Assembly: GCA_032718475.1 (NCBI GenBank)
Contig: JAUCBJ010003257.1
Coordinates: forward strand, 1-26,119
Source: Nemertoderma westbladi
Taxonomy: Eukaryota > Xenacoelomorpha > Nemertodermatida > Nemertodermatidae
Reading direction: 5' to 3'
Length of the DNA stretch: 26,119 bases
Below the pieces are notes generated by a model that ran no database searches, had not been told where the DNA came from, and was given only the letters and a program-made list of their open reading frames with translations. Position numbers and translations under genes: made by a program. Numbering within the stretch: the first letter of the stretch is position 1; every line of letters starts with the position of its first letter. Shown piece after piece: positions 1 to 10,769 of the stretch.

Positions 1-98
1 TATTTAATGTTTTAAAAAAAATTTTGTCGTAACAACATTATTTAAATTGGTGTTTTATTATTTTTTTGGTGAAATTTTACCAATTTTGGTGTGTCTTT

Positions 99-385
99 CG
101 CCCATGTGAAGAATGCCAGGTTTTCACTTTTCGGTCGAAATTCTACTGGAATTTTATATTTGAAGAATTTATATTTTTTTAAATTGTGTGTTTTTAAATT
201 AAAAAGTGTTTTATAACGCTTATTTCTGTCTTATAACCTGTATAGATACTTATTCGTTTATTGTTTTGGTTAGATTCAGCCCTTCTGAAACCTGTGATTT
301 TAGTGAAAACCTGGTATTCTTCACATGGGGGTAAACTCCAAAGTGAAATATAACAGTAGAAAGTCTGGTATACTTCACATGGGCC
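99..385. mobile_element. MITE family 1, copy A (inverted-repeat DNA element)
   Basis: Terminal inverted repeats are visible: CCCATGTGAAGAATGCCAG at 101-119 matches, in reverse complement, CTGGTATACTTCACATGGG at 365-383 (17 of 19 positions). The interior is shared with the copies at 4031-4319 and 13679-13951, including the module at 255-275. No coding capacity is visible, so it is a non-autonomous DNA-transposon derivative. No clear target duplication is seen at this copy, while the other two copies have 8-bp direct repeats. A hAT- or P-like origin is an inference from that 8-bp length only. Confidence 0.8.
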
Positions 386-1668
386 GAGAATTAAATTGGT
401 AGCCAATTTTAATTAGGCTTTGGGGGAAATAAGTACTCCTTTTTCTCCCGATTACATTCGAGCGAAAAAGTAACAATTTAAGATTAAAATATCACATTAA
501 CTTTTTTTACTTCCTTGTAATTCCCGCGTTGTCGTCCTGACACCGAAGTTTTCATTATTTGGACAGGGTTGAATTCCTTCCCGTAGAGATTGCGTGCATT
601 TTCTGCAGTATTATTGTGAAATAATAGTTGTAACATCAATTTGGGGAGATGAATTTATATAGCAATCAATAATGATGCTATGAATGCTGCAGCTGGTGTC
701 AGCTGTTTCCCTATAGGATATTGGTCTGGTTAGTTGACTAATTAGTTAATGTCTAGACGTCTGCGATAGAACCACATGCTTCTAAGTTTTAACAACAGCT
801 GCTGCTGCAGACTCAATATATTCTCATTTCCATCCATATATCCTCAATACGCCAATAGCCGCGCGAATTATTTAAAATAGTTTTACTTATTAATATTAAT
901 TTTAGTTTGAGCTTTGAAAGATTTATTAATAACTTAGAGATATACAAACAATACATACATCAGCAATACAGAACATGGCCGGAGTCATGATTTTTGTTGG
1001 GAGGGGCAGAAGTGAGAAAAGCGGGCAATTTTGTGTAGGAAATCACGAAATCCAGTTCCGCAGTTTTATTTAATATGAAAAATGATGAATCATGTTTTTT
1101 TTGCCGTGTATATGTATAATATAATACATTATTACAAATGAGTTAACATATTGCCACTATTGATTTGAACCAATTTAATTGTGTACTGAACACCCAATTA
1201 TATAACATATTGATAAAATTTGCAGCTTAATAAAGCAAGGTAATTATTAAACGCAGCAAATTATTAAATTATTATGAAAGTGAAAGTTATAAGCCCTCTA
1301 TCTACAGTACCTCAATAATGCCCTGATTTATAAAACGACTCTTACTGTAGCCAATAAAGTGATGGATTATTATACCTATATATCGGACCTATATACATAT
1401 TATACAAAACGAAAGACACTTAACAAATAACGATTTATTATATCACAAAAAGTAGCTGTTTTTAAACTACATCGTGTTATTTTTATTTCAATAGTTTATT
1501 TCGGTTACACTCGTTCATAGTTTGTAGCGGTGCAATTAGAAAACAAGACATTGCGATCTATTCTGTGTTGGGCTAGCCACGAAGTGAGCGAAGCCTTAGC
1601 ATAGGGGTACCATTTATTGCCGAGTTGTCGGTCGTCGTCGTCGTTAACTTATTATACGTCAAAAGTTA
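386..1668. other. Unassigned AT-rich intergenic DNA
   Basis: No convincing ORF, RNA gene or element boundary is seen. A GTCGTCGTCGTCG microsatellite lies near 1629-1643. The stretch 1565-1610 shares, in reverse complement, a motif (TATGCTAA, then CACTTCGTGGC or ACTTCGTGGC) with 23612-23644. Confidence 0.5.
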
Positions 1669-1910
1669 AGAAAGAATCTAAAGTTTGGTCAAAAATCAGA
1701 AAGTCTCTCACTCAGTACAATTAGTTTCAGACTTTTGATCAAAACCAAAATAAGTCAGTCAAATATTGATGAAATTAAACCAAACTTGGTAAACATGTAG
1801 TCTGTCAAAGGTTTAGAAAGATTCTGAAATTTGGTAAAAAATCAGACTGATTGTCTGTCGGTACCGGCAGTTTCAGACTTTTTATAAGAACTGAAATCGG
1901 CCAATCATTG
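1669..1910. repeat. Diverged direct duplication, ~100-bp unit
   Basis: The segments 1669-1770 and 1815-1910 align over most of their length. Shared pieces in order are AGAAAGA-TCT, TTTGGT-AAAAATCAGA, AGTTTCAGACTTTT and a closing ATTG. They differ at roughly a fifth of positions, so the duplication is old. It sits immediately before the 34-bp array. Function unknown. Confidence 0.65.
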
Positions 1911-1911
1911 T

Positions 1912-3510
1912 CTGAGAACTTCCCGTGTTACGCATAATTATTTCTACTGAGAACTTCCCGTGTTACGCATAATTATTTCTAGGAGATCTTCCCGTGTTCC
2001 TATAACAATTTATACTGAGAACTTCCCGTGTTCCTGTAATTATTTCTACTGAGAACTTCCCGTGTTCCTATAACAATTTATACTGAGAACTTCCCGTGTT
2101 CCTGTAATTATTTATACTGAGAACTTCCCGTGTTCCTGTAATTATTTCTACTGAGAACTTCCCGTGTTCCTGTAATTATTTCTACTGAGAACTTCCCGTG
2201 TTCCACATAATTATTTCTACTGAGAACTTCCCGTGTTCCTGTAATTATTTATACTAAGAACTTCCCGTGTTTTTGTAATTATTTCTACTGAGAACTTCCC
2301 GTGTTCCTATAAATATTTTTTACTGACCAGTCATGTGTCCCTGAGAACTTATCGTGCTCCTGTAATTATTTCTACTTGAGAACTTTCCGCCCGTGTTTCT
2401 ATAAATATTTTTTTACCGGTCAGCCTTTGTCCTTGAGAACTTCTCGTGTTCCTATAATTATTTCAACAGATAACTTTCCGTGTTCCTGTAATTATTTCTA
2501 CTGAGAACTTCTCGTGTTCCGATAATTATTTCAACAGAGTACTTTTCGTATTCCTGTAGTTATTTATACTGATAACTTCCCGTGTTCCTGTAATTATTTC
2601 TAATGAGAACTTCCCGTGTTCCTGTAATTATTTCTACTGAGAACTTCCCGTGTTCCTGTAATTATTTCTACTGAGAACTTCCCGTGTTCCTGTAATTATT
2701 TCTACTGAGAACTTCCCGTGTTCCTGTAATTATTTATACTGAGAATTTCCCGTGTTCCTGTAATTATTTCTACTGAGAACTTCCCGTGTTCCTGTAATTA
2801 TTTCTACTGAGAACTTCCCGTGTTCCTGTAATTATTTCTACTGAGAACTTCCCGTGTTCCTGTAATTATTTCTAATGAGAACTTCCCGTGTTCCTGTAAT
2901 TATTTCTACTGAGAACTTCCCGTGTTCCTGTAATTATTTATACTGAGAATTTCCCGTGTTCCTGTAATTATTTCTACTGAGAACTTCCCGTGTTCCTGTA
3001 ATTATTTCTACTGAGAACTTCCCGTGTTCCTGTAATTATTTCTAATGAGAACTTCCCGTGTTCCTGTAATTATTTCTACTGAGAACTTCCCGTGTTCCTG
3101 TAATTATTTCTACTGAGAACTTCCCGTGTTCCTATAACAATTTATACTGAGAACCTCTCGTGTTCCTATAATTATTTCAACAGATAACTTTCCGTGTTCC
3201 TGTAATTATTTCTACTGAGAACTTCCCGTGTTCCTATAACAATTTATACTGAGAACTTCCCGTGTTCCTATAATAATTTATACTGAGAACTTCCCGTGTT
3301 CCTATAATTATTTCTACTGAGAACTTCCCGTGTAATTATTTCTACTGAGAACTTCCCGTGTTCCTGTAATTATTTCTACTGAGAACTTCCCGTGTTCCTG
3401 TAATTATTTATATTGAGAACTTCCCGTGTTCCTGTAATTATTTATACTTGAGAACTTCCCAACCGTTTTACCGACCAGCCTTGTGTCCCTGAGAACTTCT
3501 CGTGTTTCTG
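1912..3510. repeat. 34-bp minisatellite array, ~47 units
   Basis: The unit begins CTGAGAACTTCCCGTGTTCC and ends TGTAATTATTTCTA (34 bp). It is repeated with few changes from 1912 to about 3440, with a degenerate last unit to 3510. Rare variants mark internal block duplications: TAATGAGAAC at 2601, 2873 and 3043, GAGAATTTCC at 2741 and 2945, and a CAACAGATAACTTTCCG variant in units beginning 2451 and 3165, exactly 714 bp (21 units) apart. Longer interrupted units containing ACCGACCAG or ACCGGTCAG occur near 2330, 2416 and 3470. The array has stops in all frames and is non-coding. Confidence 0.95.
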
Positions 3511-4022
3511 TTGGAATGGAAAGGCGAGTCTTTACCAAGGAAACTGGCTGAGATCAATTGCAGCAATATTCCATCAACATCAGCGTTATAAACTTGACGG
3601 GGACATCCACCTTGTACTGTCTGACTGTAGGGCCCTGAATTTTTTTGGAGAATTGTAATAAATAACCTACACTATTCGAATATTCGGCTCAAAAAATATT
3701 CCCCGAACATAAAATTTATAAAATAATAAAATATATGACTGCAAAGAAACTTTCAATATATACGTCCTAATACAATAATAACATGCTTGTTTTTTTATAA
3801 ATATAGGCGTTATGCTTTTATTTAAAAAAAAAAAAAAAATCAAGCATAATATCCTATTATATCATATTAATACAATATTAATATATATACTATATTAATA
3901 CCCTATAATATCCTATATAGTATAATATATATGGCCTCTATTTAAAACAATTAAAAAAAAACAAGTAAATTTGATTTAATGAATTAAAATTGATCAAGTG
4001 ACAATTAATTATTCAGTGTTAT
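3511..4022. other. Unassigned AT-rich DNA with poly-A and TA-rich tracts
   Basis: A run of about 16 A lies near 3824-3839, and a low-complexity TATAATATCC-type tract lies at 3841-3935. No ORF or element ends are recognised. Confidence 0.5.
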
Positions 4023-4327
4023 TATAAAATGCCCTTGTGAAGAATACCAGGAGTTATATTGGGCTTTTATTTTATACACCCAATGAAGAATTTAAAAAAT
4101 AAAATTTAGTATTATTTTTTAAATTTTCCTTTATGTGTTCTATAGCGCTTACTTATATCTTATAACATGTACAGATACTAAGCCGTTAAATGTTTGGTTA
4201 AATTCAGACCTTCTGTAACCCGGGTTTTTGTGAAAACTTGTTATTCTTCGCATAGTGTAAACTGCAAACTGAAATATACAGCTGAAAGTCTGGCATACTT
4301 CACGTACCGGTATGGGGCGTATAAAAT
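4023..4327. mobile_element. MITE family 1, copy B, with 8-bp target duplication
   Basis: The element proper is 4031-4319, flanked by the perfect direct repeat TATAAAAT (4023-4030 and 4320-4327). The left terminus GCCCTTGTGAAGAATACCA matches copy C except for one base. The right terminus is interrupted: CAC at 4301-4303 should run straight into ATGGGGC, but eight extra bases (GTACCGGT) lie between. The interior is diverged from copies A and C but collinear with them. Non-autonomous and no ORF. Confidence 0.85.
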
Positions 4328-6108
4328 TTAGAGTTTTCATTAAAATAACATAAGTATTTAAGTATCATATTAAAAATATTTTGATGATTAATAATATTCT
4401 AATATCGAATATATAGCGCGATAAATGCCATATATATATTGTATACCGGATCCAACTCACTGTGTGCAAAAAGCCAATTGGGGTGTCGTTTCAGCCTTCT
4501 CATAGGGTTAATATTAAATTAATATTGAAAAATTAGTGCCTAGGAGTAAAGGTTTTACTGTAAATTGTATTCCTAAATTTAGTTTATTGTTTTGGTTAGA
4601 AAAGCCTGCCATTATAATCTGGTACTTTCCTTTAAAATGTACCTTAAATGATGAATATCGAAATTAATATGTTAATTAAAATATTAAGTTAATATGTTAA
4701 AATAGGCTGAATAATATGCGTACTGAATATATATGTAGTGTGTTAGAACATTCACAGAGACACAAAAAATAAATTCTAAATTATATAACCGCCACTATTT
4801 AGTTTCTGCATTAAGTTCTGTTACATCAAAGTAAAAAATAAAAGACCTGCGGGCGGGTACAGCCGTACAGGTACAGTTCCAACTACTCGACACAGCCACC
4901 ACTGCGGCGTGCACAGCACATCAACTAGACCAGTAGACTCCCCAATAAATAAAAGGCGGTTTCGAAGACTCGGCGTTTTTTTTAGAACAAACTCAAATTT
5001 ACAGGATGTCGATGTAAGCTAGACTCTACGGCAGCTGTTGTTGATACCCAGTTTTGTTCGCGAAATGGTAAATTAGGTATTCCCGTGATTACATGTACCG
5101 CGTACCGGTACAGCAACAGACCACATCAGTTTGTTGCTACCGGTTCCAGGTTCGGTAACCTCCGGATGTTGAGTTCCTTACCCGCCAGGTCGACACTGCT
5201 ACCGGTAAGCGTTATACGACTTACCGCCCAGACTCGACAGGTCTTCTTCAGCCATCGTGCTGTCCTTCAGGAGGGGGGTGGTCGTCTGAAAGTCGTCACA
5301 CCTCGACAACACAGCCTGGCCACTGACCGCCCATCCACCCATGTCTGCATGTAGAAAGGCATACATTCTTGTCATATAATATTCTCCAGTCATTCTTAAA
5401 CTTTTATTTCGCCTTTAACTAATAAAAATTAAAACCAAATCCGTAACATGGTTATCCAATGTTATTTATCCTAATAATGCATCATCACTCTTCCAGCTAG
5501 GTATGTTTTGTAGCAGAACACAGGACATGCAGGAACAAGAGTACTTCCAGTAGTTCAGTACCGTATTCCTTCCTAGTCCAGTACTGCAGTAGGCCCTATT
5601 AATTTATAAATTCGGTCTACTTAATTTGGCATTACCATTTACCATTGTAATACTGTACAGTACCGGTACTGTAAGAAGATTTGTTTAAGCAGATTTATTA
5701 GAACCACCATTGAAAACTTAAGAAATAATTACGTAAATCCAGCTGTAAATCAAATGCCAAATCATCGTTGCCTAGCTACGTATTCTCTCAATAATAATAG
5801 AAACCTGCAGCTGGGTGGATCTACTCAGCTGTAAGAATGTAAGAGGTAATGGAGAAGCATTGATGCCATGTGTTGCTGCTTTCTGTGGAATTATGCTTCA
5901 GAAATACCCCCCCCCCCTTGTCGTTAGCTGCATCGATTTGCCCATGGAGAGGATAAATTACAATTTTATTTATTTTCTTACCGCCACTAATTGAATGCCA
6001 CCCTAAATTAGATGATTTCACACCAAAATAAATTATTTAACACCAAATATATTTTTTGTAGTACCAATTTACATCCCCAATTTTGAATATCTCTCTGCTC
6101 TCTCACCA
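4328..6108. other. Unassigned intergenic DNA
   Basis: No gene is recognised. The interval holds one copy of the dispersed module (4582-4600), a locally GC-richer patch (about 5030-5350) with short overlapping ORFs on both strands that match nothing I recognise, an 18-bp perfect palindrome centred on ACCGGT (5656-5673), and a C10-11 run near 5908-5918. Confidence 0.5.
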
Positions 6109-6125
6109 AAAACAATTATTCACCC

Positions 6126-6157
<32 letters not shown>

Positions 6158-6320
6158 AATTCCCCCAAAAACAATTATTCATTCCCCAAAAACAATTATT
6201 CATCCCCTCAAAACAATTATTAACTCCCCCGAAAACAATTATTCATCCCCCAAAAAAAATTATTCATCCCCCAAAACAATTGTTAATTCTCCCGAAAACA
6301 ATTATTCAATCTCCCTAAAA
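6109..6320. repeat. ~20-bp minisatellite with a C24 run
   Basis: About ten imperfect copies of a unit like CCCCAAAAACAATTATTCAT run from 6109 to 6320. Near the left end is an uninterrupted run of 24 C (6123-6146) followed by 10 A, an obvious place for sequencing or replication slippage. Non-coding. Confidence 0.9.
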
Positions 6321-6352
6321 TACTAGAAAGGCATTTCCTAAAGGAAATGCAA

Positions 6353-7584
6353 CCACGAAGCTAAGGAAAATTAAACAAACGGCCACAATTTGGTTCGTTG
6401 CTTAGCCTAGTTTAGTAGCATTTGCCAATAAATAACTTCTATTCCCATGGAAACTAGAGTTCTCTGGAACTGTTGGTTTTACCTTTGAAAAAAGATTCAG
6501 TCCAGATTGTTTTTCAGATAACACATCGAGTTTCAGAAAATATTGTAGTTTATGTCCAAATTACAGATTTTCTATCAAAATGCATCTGTTTGCAGTGGTT
6601 GTCATGGAAACTGAAAAATAGAACAATGTAATTCGGATGCAGAATAAGTCATATAGTGGGGGTAGGTGTTGGTCCCAAGTCATAATACTATTAAATTGTG
6701 CTTCAAATTATCATTTTATTAATTTTAACATCTGTTTACTCTTGTTGCTATGGTAAATGGATTTTCTAATTAACTTCGAACGGCTTGTATATGGACCTTA
6801 TAGATGAGTTACAAAACCCCAAGTTTATATATATTACAGTTTTGCTAGAAATAGAGTTATCAATATAGACTTGAATGATATAGAGTTTAAAAAACTACAG
6901 TTACCATGGTAACTAAATTTCTGGAATGATTTAAGTTTCACTAAAAGTTCCAACTAGTGGTGCAGATAACACATACCCAGTTTTGTAAAATTTTATCGCG
7001 AAGTCTATGTCCAAATGAATAATTTTTGTATAAAAACATCTGTTTTCGGCTGTTGTCATGGTAACTGAAAAATAGAACAATGTAATTCGGATGCAGAATA
7101 AGTTATATAGTGGGGGTAGGGGTTGGTCTCAAGTCATAACACCTTGCCCTTAGGCCTCAAATTATCATTTTATAAATTTTAACATCTGTTTATCCCGGTT
7201 GCCAACGTAACTGGATTTTCTATTTAGCCTCAATCGGATCTGCTATGGACCTTATAGTTGTGTTGCAAAACCCCAAGTTTAAATCTATTATAGTTTTCCT
7301 ACAAATAGAGTTATAAATATTGACTTGAAATACATAGACTTTTTTTGAAGTCCGTTGCCATGGAAACCAGATTTTTCCTGGATATGAGACCCGGCCCAAA
7401 AGATGCGCCTCGCCGAGTAGTATATACATGCAAAATTTCAGGGTACTTTTAAAGGCTAGTTTTTTCGCCTATCAAAAAACCCCAAATCTGCCTCACACAA
7501 GTAAAATAGCCCACTATGAATAGACCATCTCAGCTAAGGAAAATCTTTCTTAGCGAAAGTAGTTGATTTTCCTTAGCTTCGTGG
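6353..7584. mobile_element. 1.23-kb terminal-inverted-repeat element with nested tandem repeats
   Basis: A perfect 19-bp inverted repeat bounds the segment: CCACGAAGCTAAGGAAAAT at 6353-6371 and its reverse complement at 7566-7584. The right end forms an extra hairpin with AGCTAAGGAAAATC at 7532-7545. The interior is a tandem duplication with a 454-bp offset (for example the stretch beginning GAACAATGTAATTCGGATGC at 6621 and 7075). It carries a sub-period of about 152 bp marked by a GTTRCCATGGTAAC-like motif. There is no ORF of note and no clear target duplication (AATTAC follows, ATGCAA precedes). The superfamily is not assignable. Confidence 0.75.
6598..7367. repeat. 454-bp tandem repeat built of three ~152-bp subunits
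   Basis: Landmark motifs sit at 6598, 6744 and 6900, and again at 7052, 7198 and 7354, each pair exactly 454 bp apart. An earlier partial copy of the motif lies at about 6441. The sequence between landmarks also aligns, for instance the ACAAAACCCCAAGTTTA-like stretch at ~6810 and ~7265. Confidence 0.85.
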
Positions 7585-7712
7585 AATTACTTGTCAACCA
7601 AAAACAATTCTTCCAGCACCAAATATTTTATGGAAAATTTATTTATACAAATTCATTCATTATGTTTCCATAATTCAAACAAAATGTTTAATTATATTAT
7701 ACCGACGATCCT

Positions 7713-8030
7713 CGGGTGAGTACAAAACAAAGACCAAAGACCCAAATATAAAGATCTGCATAATCTCGTAACATGTGTTAACTTTCGTTTATTGTTTTGG
7801 TTCTCCCAACACGCCTCTGTAACCTGCTCCTATACTAACCTGCTCTTTTTCTAACCTGCTCCTTTACTAACCTGCTCCTTTACTAACCTGCTCCTTTACA
7901 AACCTGATCCTTTACTAACCTGCTCCTTTAAAAGGCAATAGGACCTAACGCTCTTTGGGAACCAATGCGACTTAATATCTTAGTTTTGTACAGAACTGAC
8001 AGTCTTTGGTCTTTGTTTTCTACTCACCTG
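7713..8030. mobile_element. MITE-like element, ~315 bp, with imperfect ~30-bp inverted termini
   Basis: GGTGAGTACAAAACAAAGAC at 7715-7734 pairs in reverse complement with the end at about 8003-8028; the matched arm extends over about 26 bp (through CCAAAGA) with one mismatch. The interior contains the dispersed module (7786-7802) and a 16-bp tandem repeat. No ORF. The target duplication is not clear. Confidence 0.7.
7821..7932. repeat. 16-bp tandem repeat, 7 units
   Basis: The unit AACCTGCTCCTTTACT repeats seven times in register at 7821, 7837, 7853, 7869, 7885, 7901 and 7917 with one to a few changes. The same AACCTGCTCC text occurs singly next to the dispersed module at about 8926 and, inverted, at about 9315, so this is an amplified piece of that module. 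Confidence 0.9.
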
Positions 8031-8111
8031 ACAATGCTCGTACCAATAGTCTGCAACTGAGAGTCTGTAACTAAGAGTCTGATTATTTTCGTAGAATATT
8101 TGATTATTTTG

Positions 8112-8465
8112 GGGGAAGGTTCGGTTATTTATAGGAGCAGTAGAACTATGCTACTCGAAGACTACTCGCTATGGGAGCACTCTGAACCGCTAGGTTCTAC
8201 TGTAACTTCCGAAGTCACCAAATTTCTGGATGGCACGTAGGCCGAGCCGACGCAAGAATGCTATGCCTGGTTCATTGCGAATGCACCATGAACACATTTC
8301 AAACCCGACCTGGTAGAGCGTGTGTTTCATTTGTCCCCCAAGCTTGTCACTTGAATAGAGCCTCTTCACTTTGCAGGATATAAGGATGTTGCTTCCCCCG
8401 TGAGGACCAACCAGTGCACAATCTTGTACTTTGGCGGCCTCATGGAGTGAATAAGCGTAATTACA
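8112..8465 (+). pseudogene. Old non-LTR retrotransposon (LINE) fragment, C-terminal part
   Basis: On the plus strand this stretch aligns with the sense strand of the LINE copies found on the minus strand at 12765-13420 and 23681-26119. Shared pieces include CTATGGGAG, CACCAAAT-TCTGGATGGCAC, CCCCAAGCTTG, CTTTGCAGGA, CCGTGAGGACCA and CCTCATGGAGTGAATAAGC. It is much more diverged than the other copies, carries a ~12-15-bp insertion after GGATGGCAC (about 8238-8252), and is broken by stops and frameshifts in every frame, so it cannot encode protein. Both ends are truncated: the 3' end stops in the codons corresponding to the shared HGVNKHG stretch. The minus-strand ORF of 97 codons here is only its antisense shadow. 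Confidence 0.85.
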
Positions 8466-8631
8466 TTCCACTGGTTCTTTCATTGATATGGTTTACATTA
8501 TTATTCAAGTTAATTAGTTTTCCAGATCTTTGATATGATACCCGGAGAGAATTTATGCGGATTCTAAATAAATACATCCCTAGTCCATAATATCTCCGAA
8601 CACACCACACATGTTGAATCCAATATATTGT

Positions 8632-9215
8632 ACCGGTGTAGCAGGAATATTTTACTGATGTTATTGTGTCCCCCAGGTCTCATTCTCTTCGGATATTTCG
8701 CCCCCCCCCCCCCCCCCCCCGGACATAAGCTCCTTAGTAGAATTTGCCTCCCCTCAAGATAATTCCCCCCCCCCCTCCCCCCCTCCCCCCCTCACCCCCC
8801 CCCCCCCCCCTCCATTTGTCAGAGCATCTAAACCTACTCAACCAACTGAGCTACCCCGCCGTTCTGAATGAATGAAGAAATATAGTATCGTTTATTGTAT
8901 TGGTTAGAAAAAACCGCCACTGTAACCTGCTCCTCTCCTTTAAATTACAGTACGAAATGGAAATCAAGTTTTGTCATTCATTTTCTCGTTTATGTTTTGG
9001 TTAGAATTATGGTTTTATTGTTTACCGGTTGGCCCTCAAACTGTACAACCGGACAATCTCATGGGGGCATAATCTCCTAAGACGGGGCATAATTTCCTAG
9101 GATATTTTTACTCGTGGGGCATATTCTTCTAGGATATTTTGCCCGGGAGGGGGGCATAATCTCCTAGGTTACTTTGACCGGGGGGGGGGGGGGGCATATT
9201 TTCCTGCTACACCGG
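8632..9215. mobile_element. Foldback-like segment with C-run and G-run arms
   Basis: ACCGGTGTAGCAGGAA at about 8632-8647 is matched by its reverse complement TTCCTGCTACACCGGT at about 9198-9213, one A apart in the following bases. Inside, the left arm is C-rich (C20 at 8701-8720, more C/T runs at 8765-8811) and the right arm carries about five copies of a GGGGCATAATCTCCTAGGAT unit (9063-9200) with a G15 run at 9180-9194. The arms are diverged inverted copies. A truncated tRNA-like head and two copies of the dispersed module lie between them. Whether this is one element or a chance nesting is uncertain. Confidence 0.5.
8812..8861 (-). repeat. Truncated tRNA-derived SINE head (5' half of tRNA)
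   Basis: Read on the minus strand, 8861 to 8842 gives GGCGGGGTAGCTCAGTTGG, a tRNA 5' end with a perfect A box (TAGCTCAGTTGG, 8842-8853) and D-arm. The anticodon side degrades and the T-arm/B box is absent: the sequence runs into poly-G (C runs on the plus strand). It is therefore a pseudo-tRNA or SINE remnant, not a working tRNA. Confidence 0.6.
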
Positions 9216-10769
9216 TGTAGGAGGCACCTGGTACTACCGTAGTATACAAAAGTCTAAATGTGATGAAAGTCCGAATAGGTAGAATTTAAAATGCTAAATT
9301 ATCAATTTAGGGAAAGGAGCAGAGGTTACAGTTGCACGTTATTCTAACCAAAACAATAAACGAGAGTCAATAACCAGGTTACGGTTAAATTTTTGACATG
9401 ACGAAGCGAAATAATTAGGAAGTGCTGTATGGCTAAACTGTAGCCGCTAGTTAGTACCAGTTGCCTAGGCGGTTAATACTACCATAGTACCTGATGCCTA
9501 GGAGGTTAATACGCTGGTCACAAACAATTACTGACAAATGGAATCTCAAAAATTATTAAATTCAAGAACACGAGCAGATGGTAATTTCCAGCAACCGAAG
9601 TAAAATCTACTTTTATTATTATAGGAAATTAACGGTGGGGTAATAATCCAATGCATTTTAACTTATTTTCCACCGGGGGCCAGTGTTTTCATACGTACAC
9701 TTTTCGTGCCACAAATTTACAGCCACATGGAATATTATGAATATTTTGTTTATTTTATTTTACAATTGGAAGCTTTAGGCATACTACCTGCCGTGCCACA
9801 TGTTTACCTATACTGTATACTTGTCGGTTTTGTGTCAATCATATACGGGTTGACGCCGCCCACTTCAATACAACCCTTGTATAAAGTGTCTTTACAGACC
9901 TTTCTTTATTTAAATCTTTCAGACCTTGTTCTATTCTATTCTTGCCCGCCGCATTACGTTTTTGGATTAACCTGACTTATGAGATAGCGGTTTGGTGTGT
10001 AATACCCAATAAGTATTCCTCTGAAGTATTCTGTGCAGAGTATGTTCCCGAACTGGTTTTAATTTTTTTCCAATTCAAATTTCACCTGGAGCAGATTTTT
10101 ATCAAGATTCCTAATTTGAAAACTGTTTAGCAAGATCTCTTTTTTCTCGATATATTGCTGTATGTCAACATATATCCGACAGCCTGACAGTGAGACAAAC
10201 AATTTGGAAGATATCAAATGTTTAAACTGATACTCGAAATTGATCCTGCGCCTACGACTAGGAAAACCCCTATATCTACAAATTTAGTGGCTTTTCCTTG
10301 TATTTTGAAGGACAGACTGTTGGACAGTCAGATAGGCCGACAGACAAACTTGATTTGATTAAAAGCGAAAACTGACCTCAGAAATTAATTTAGCGACCTG
10401 GAAAACTCCCACACCAAAAATGTTACCATGGTTTTCAGGTTTTGTGCTTTCTTGTTGCCACATATAACATTGGTAGATATTCGTACATATTAACAGACTG
10501 ATTTTGTCCGCGATGGTTCAAACTTTAAAGGGGGGTTTACTAATTGCGAAAAAAAACAGATTTTTAATTTTCAATCCTCACGTGGGGCAGATTTTTATGA
10601 GGATTCCAAAACTTCGAACCGGTTGTTAATAGCTAATGTAGTTTAAAAGTTATGAGTGATAATGTTAACCTTACTCTGTGTGTAACTGTCTGTGTAAAGC
10701 TGTCTGTCTGGGATTGTGTTTCTGTCTCGGTTTGTCTGTCAGATTATAACAAAAGCAAGCTTCATTCTG
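9216..10769. other. Unassigned intergenic DNA
   Basis: Holds one inverted copy of the dispersed module (9343-9362) with its AACCTGCTCC partner, a short direct repeat TGCCTAGG-GGTTAATAC (about 9462 and 9493), and scattered GACAGACA/TCTGTCTG tracts after 10180 that look like decayed relatives of the repeat at 10770-11300. Two overlapping hydrophobic ORFs at 9706-10130 have no recognisable family or splice context. Confidence 0.45.

Noticed and set aside
1912-3510. CRISPR-like or telomere-like array
   Set aside because: There are no unique spacers between the 34-bp units, the whole unit is repeated head to tail, and the host is eukaryotic.
5085-5393. ORFs on both strands in a GC-richer patch
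   Set aside because: No family resemblance, strands overlap, and no splice-site pattern supports either.
8190-8483. 97-codon minus-strand ORF, and the 83-codon plus-strand ORF at 12875-13126
   Set aside because: Both are antisense shadows of the LINE C-terminal region; their similarity to each other comes from the LINE sequence.
9706-10130. Two overlapping hydrophobic ORFs that could suggest a membrane protein
   Set aside because: The first starts with GTG rather than ATG, hydrophobicity is expected from T-rich DNA, and no homologous motif is visible.
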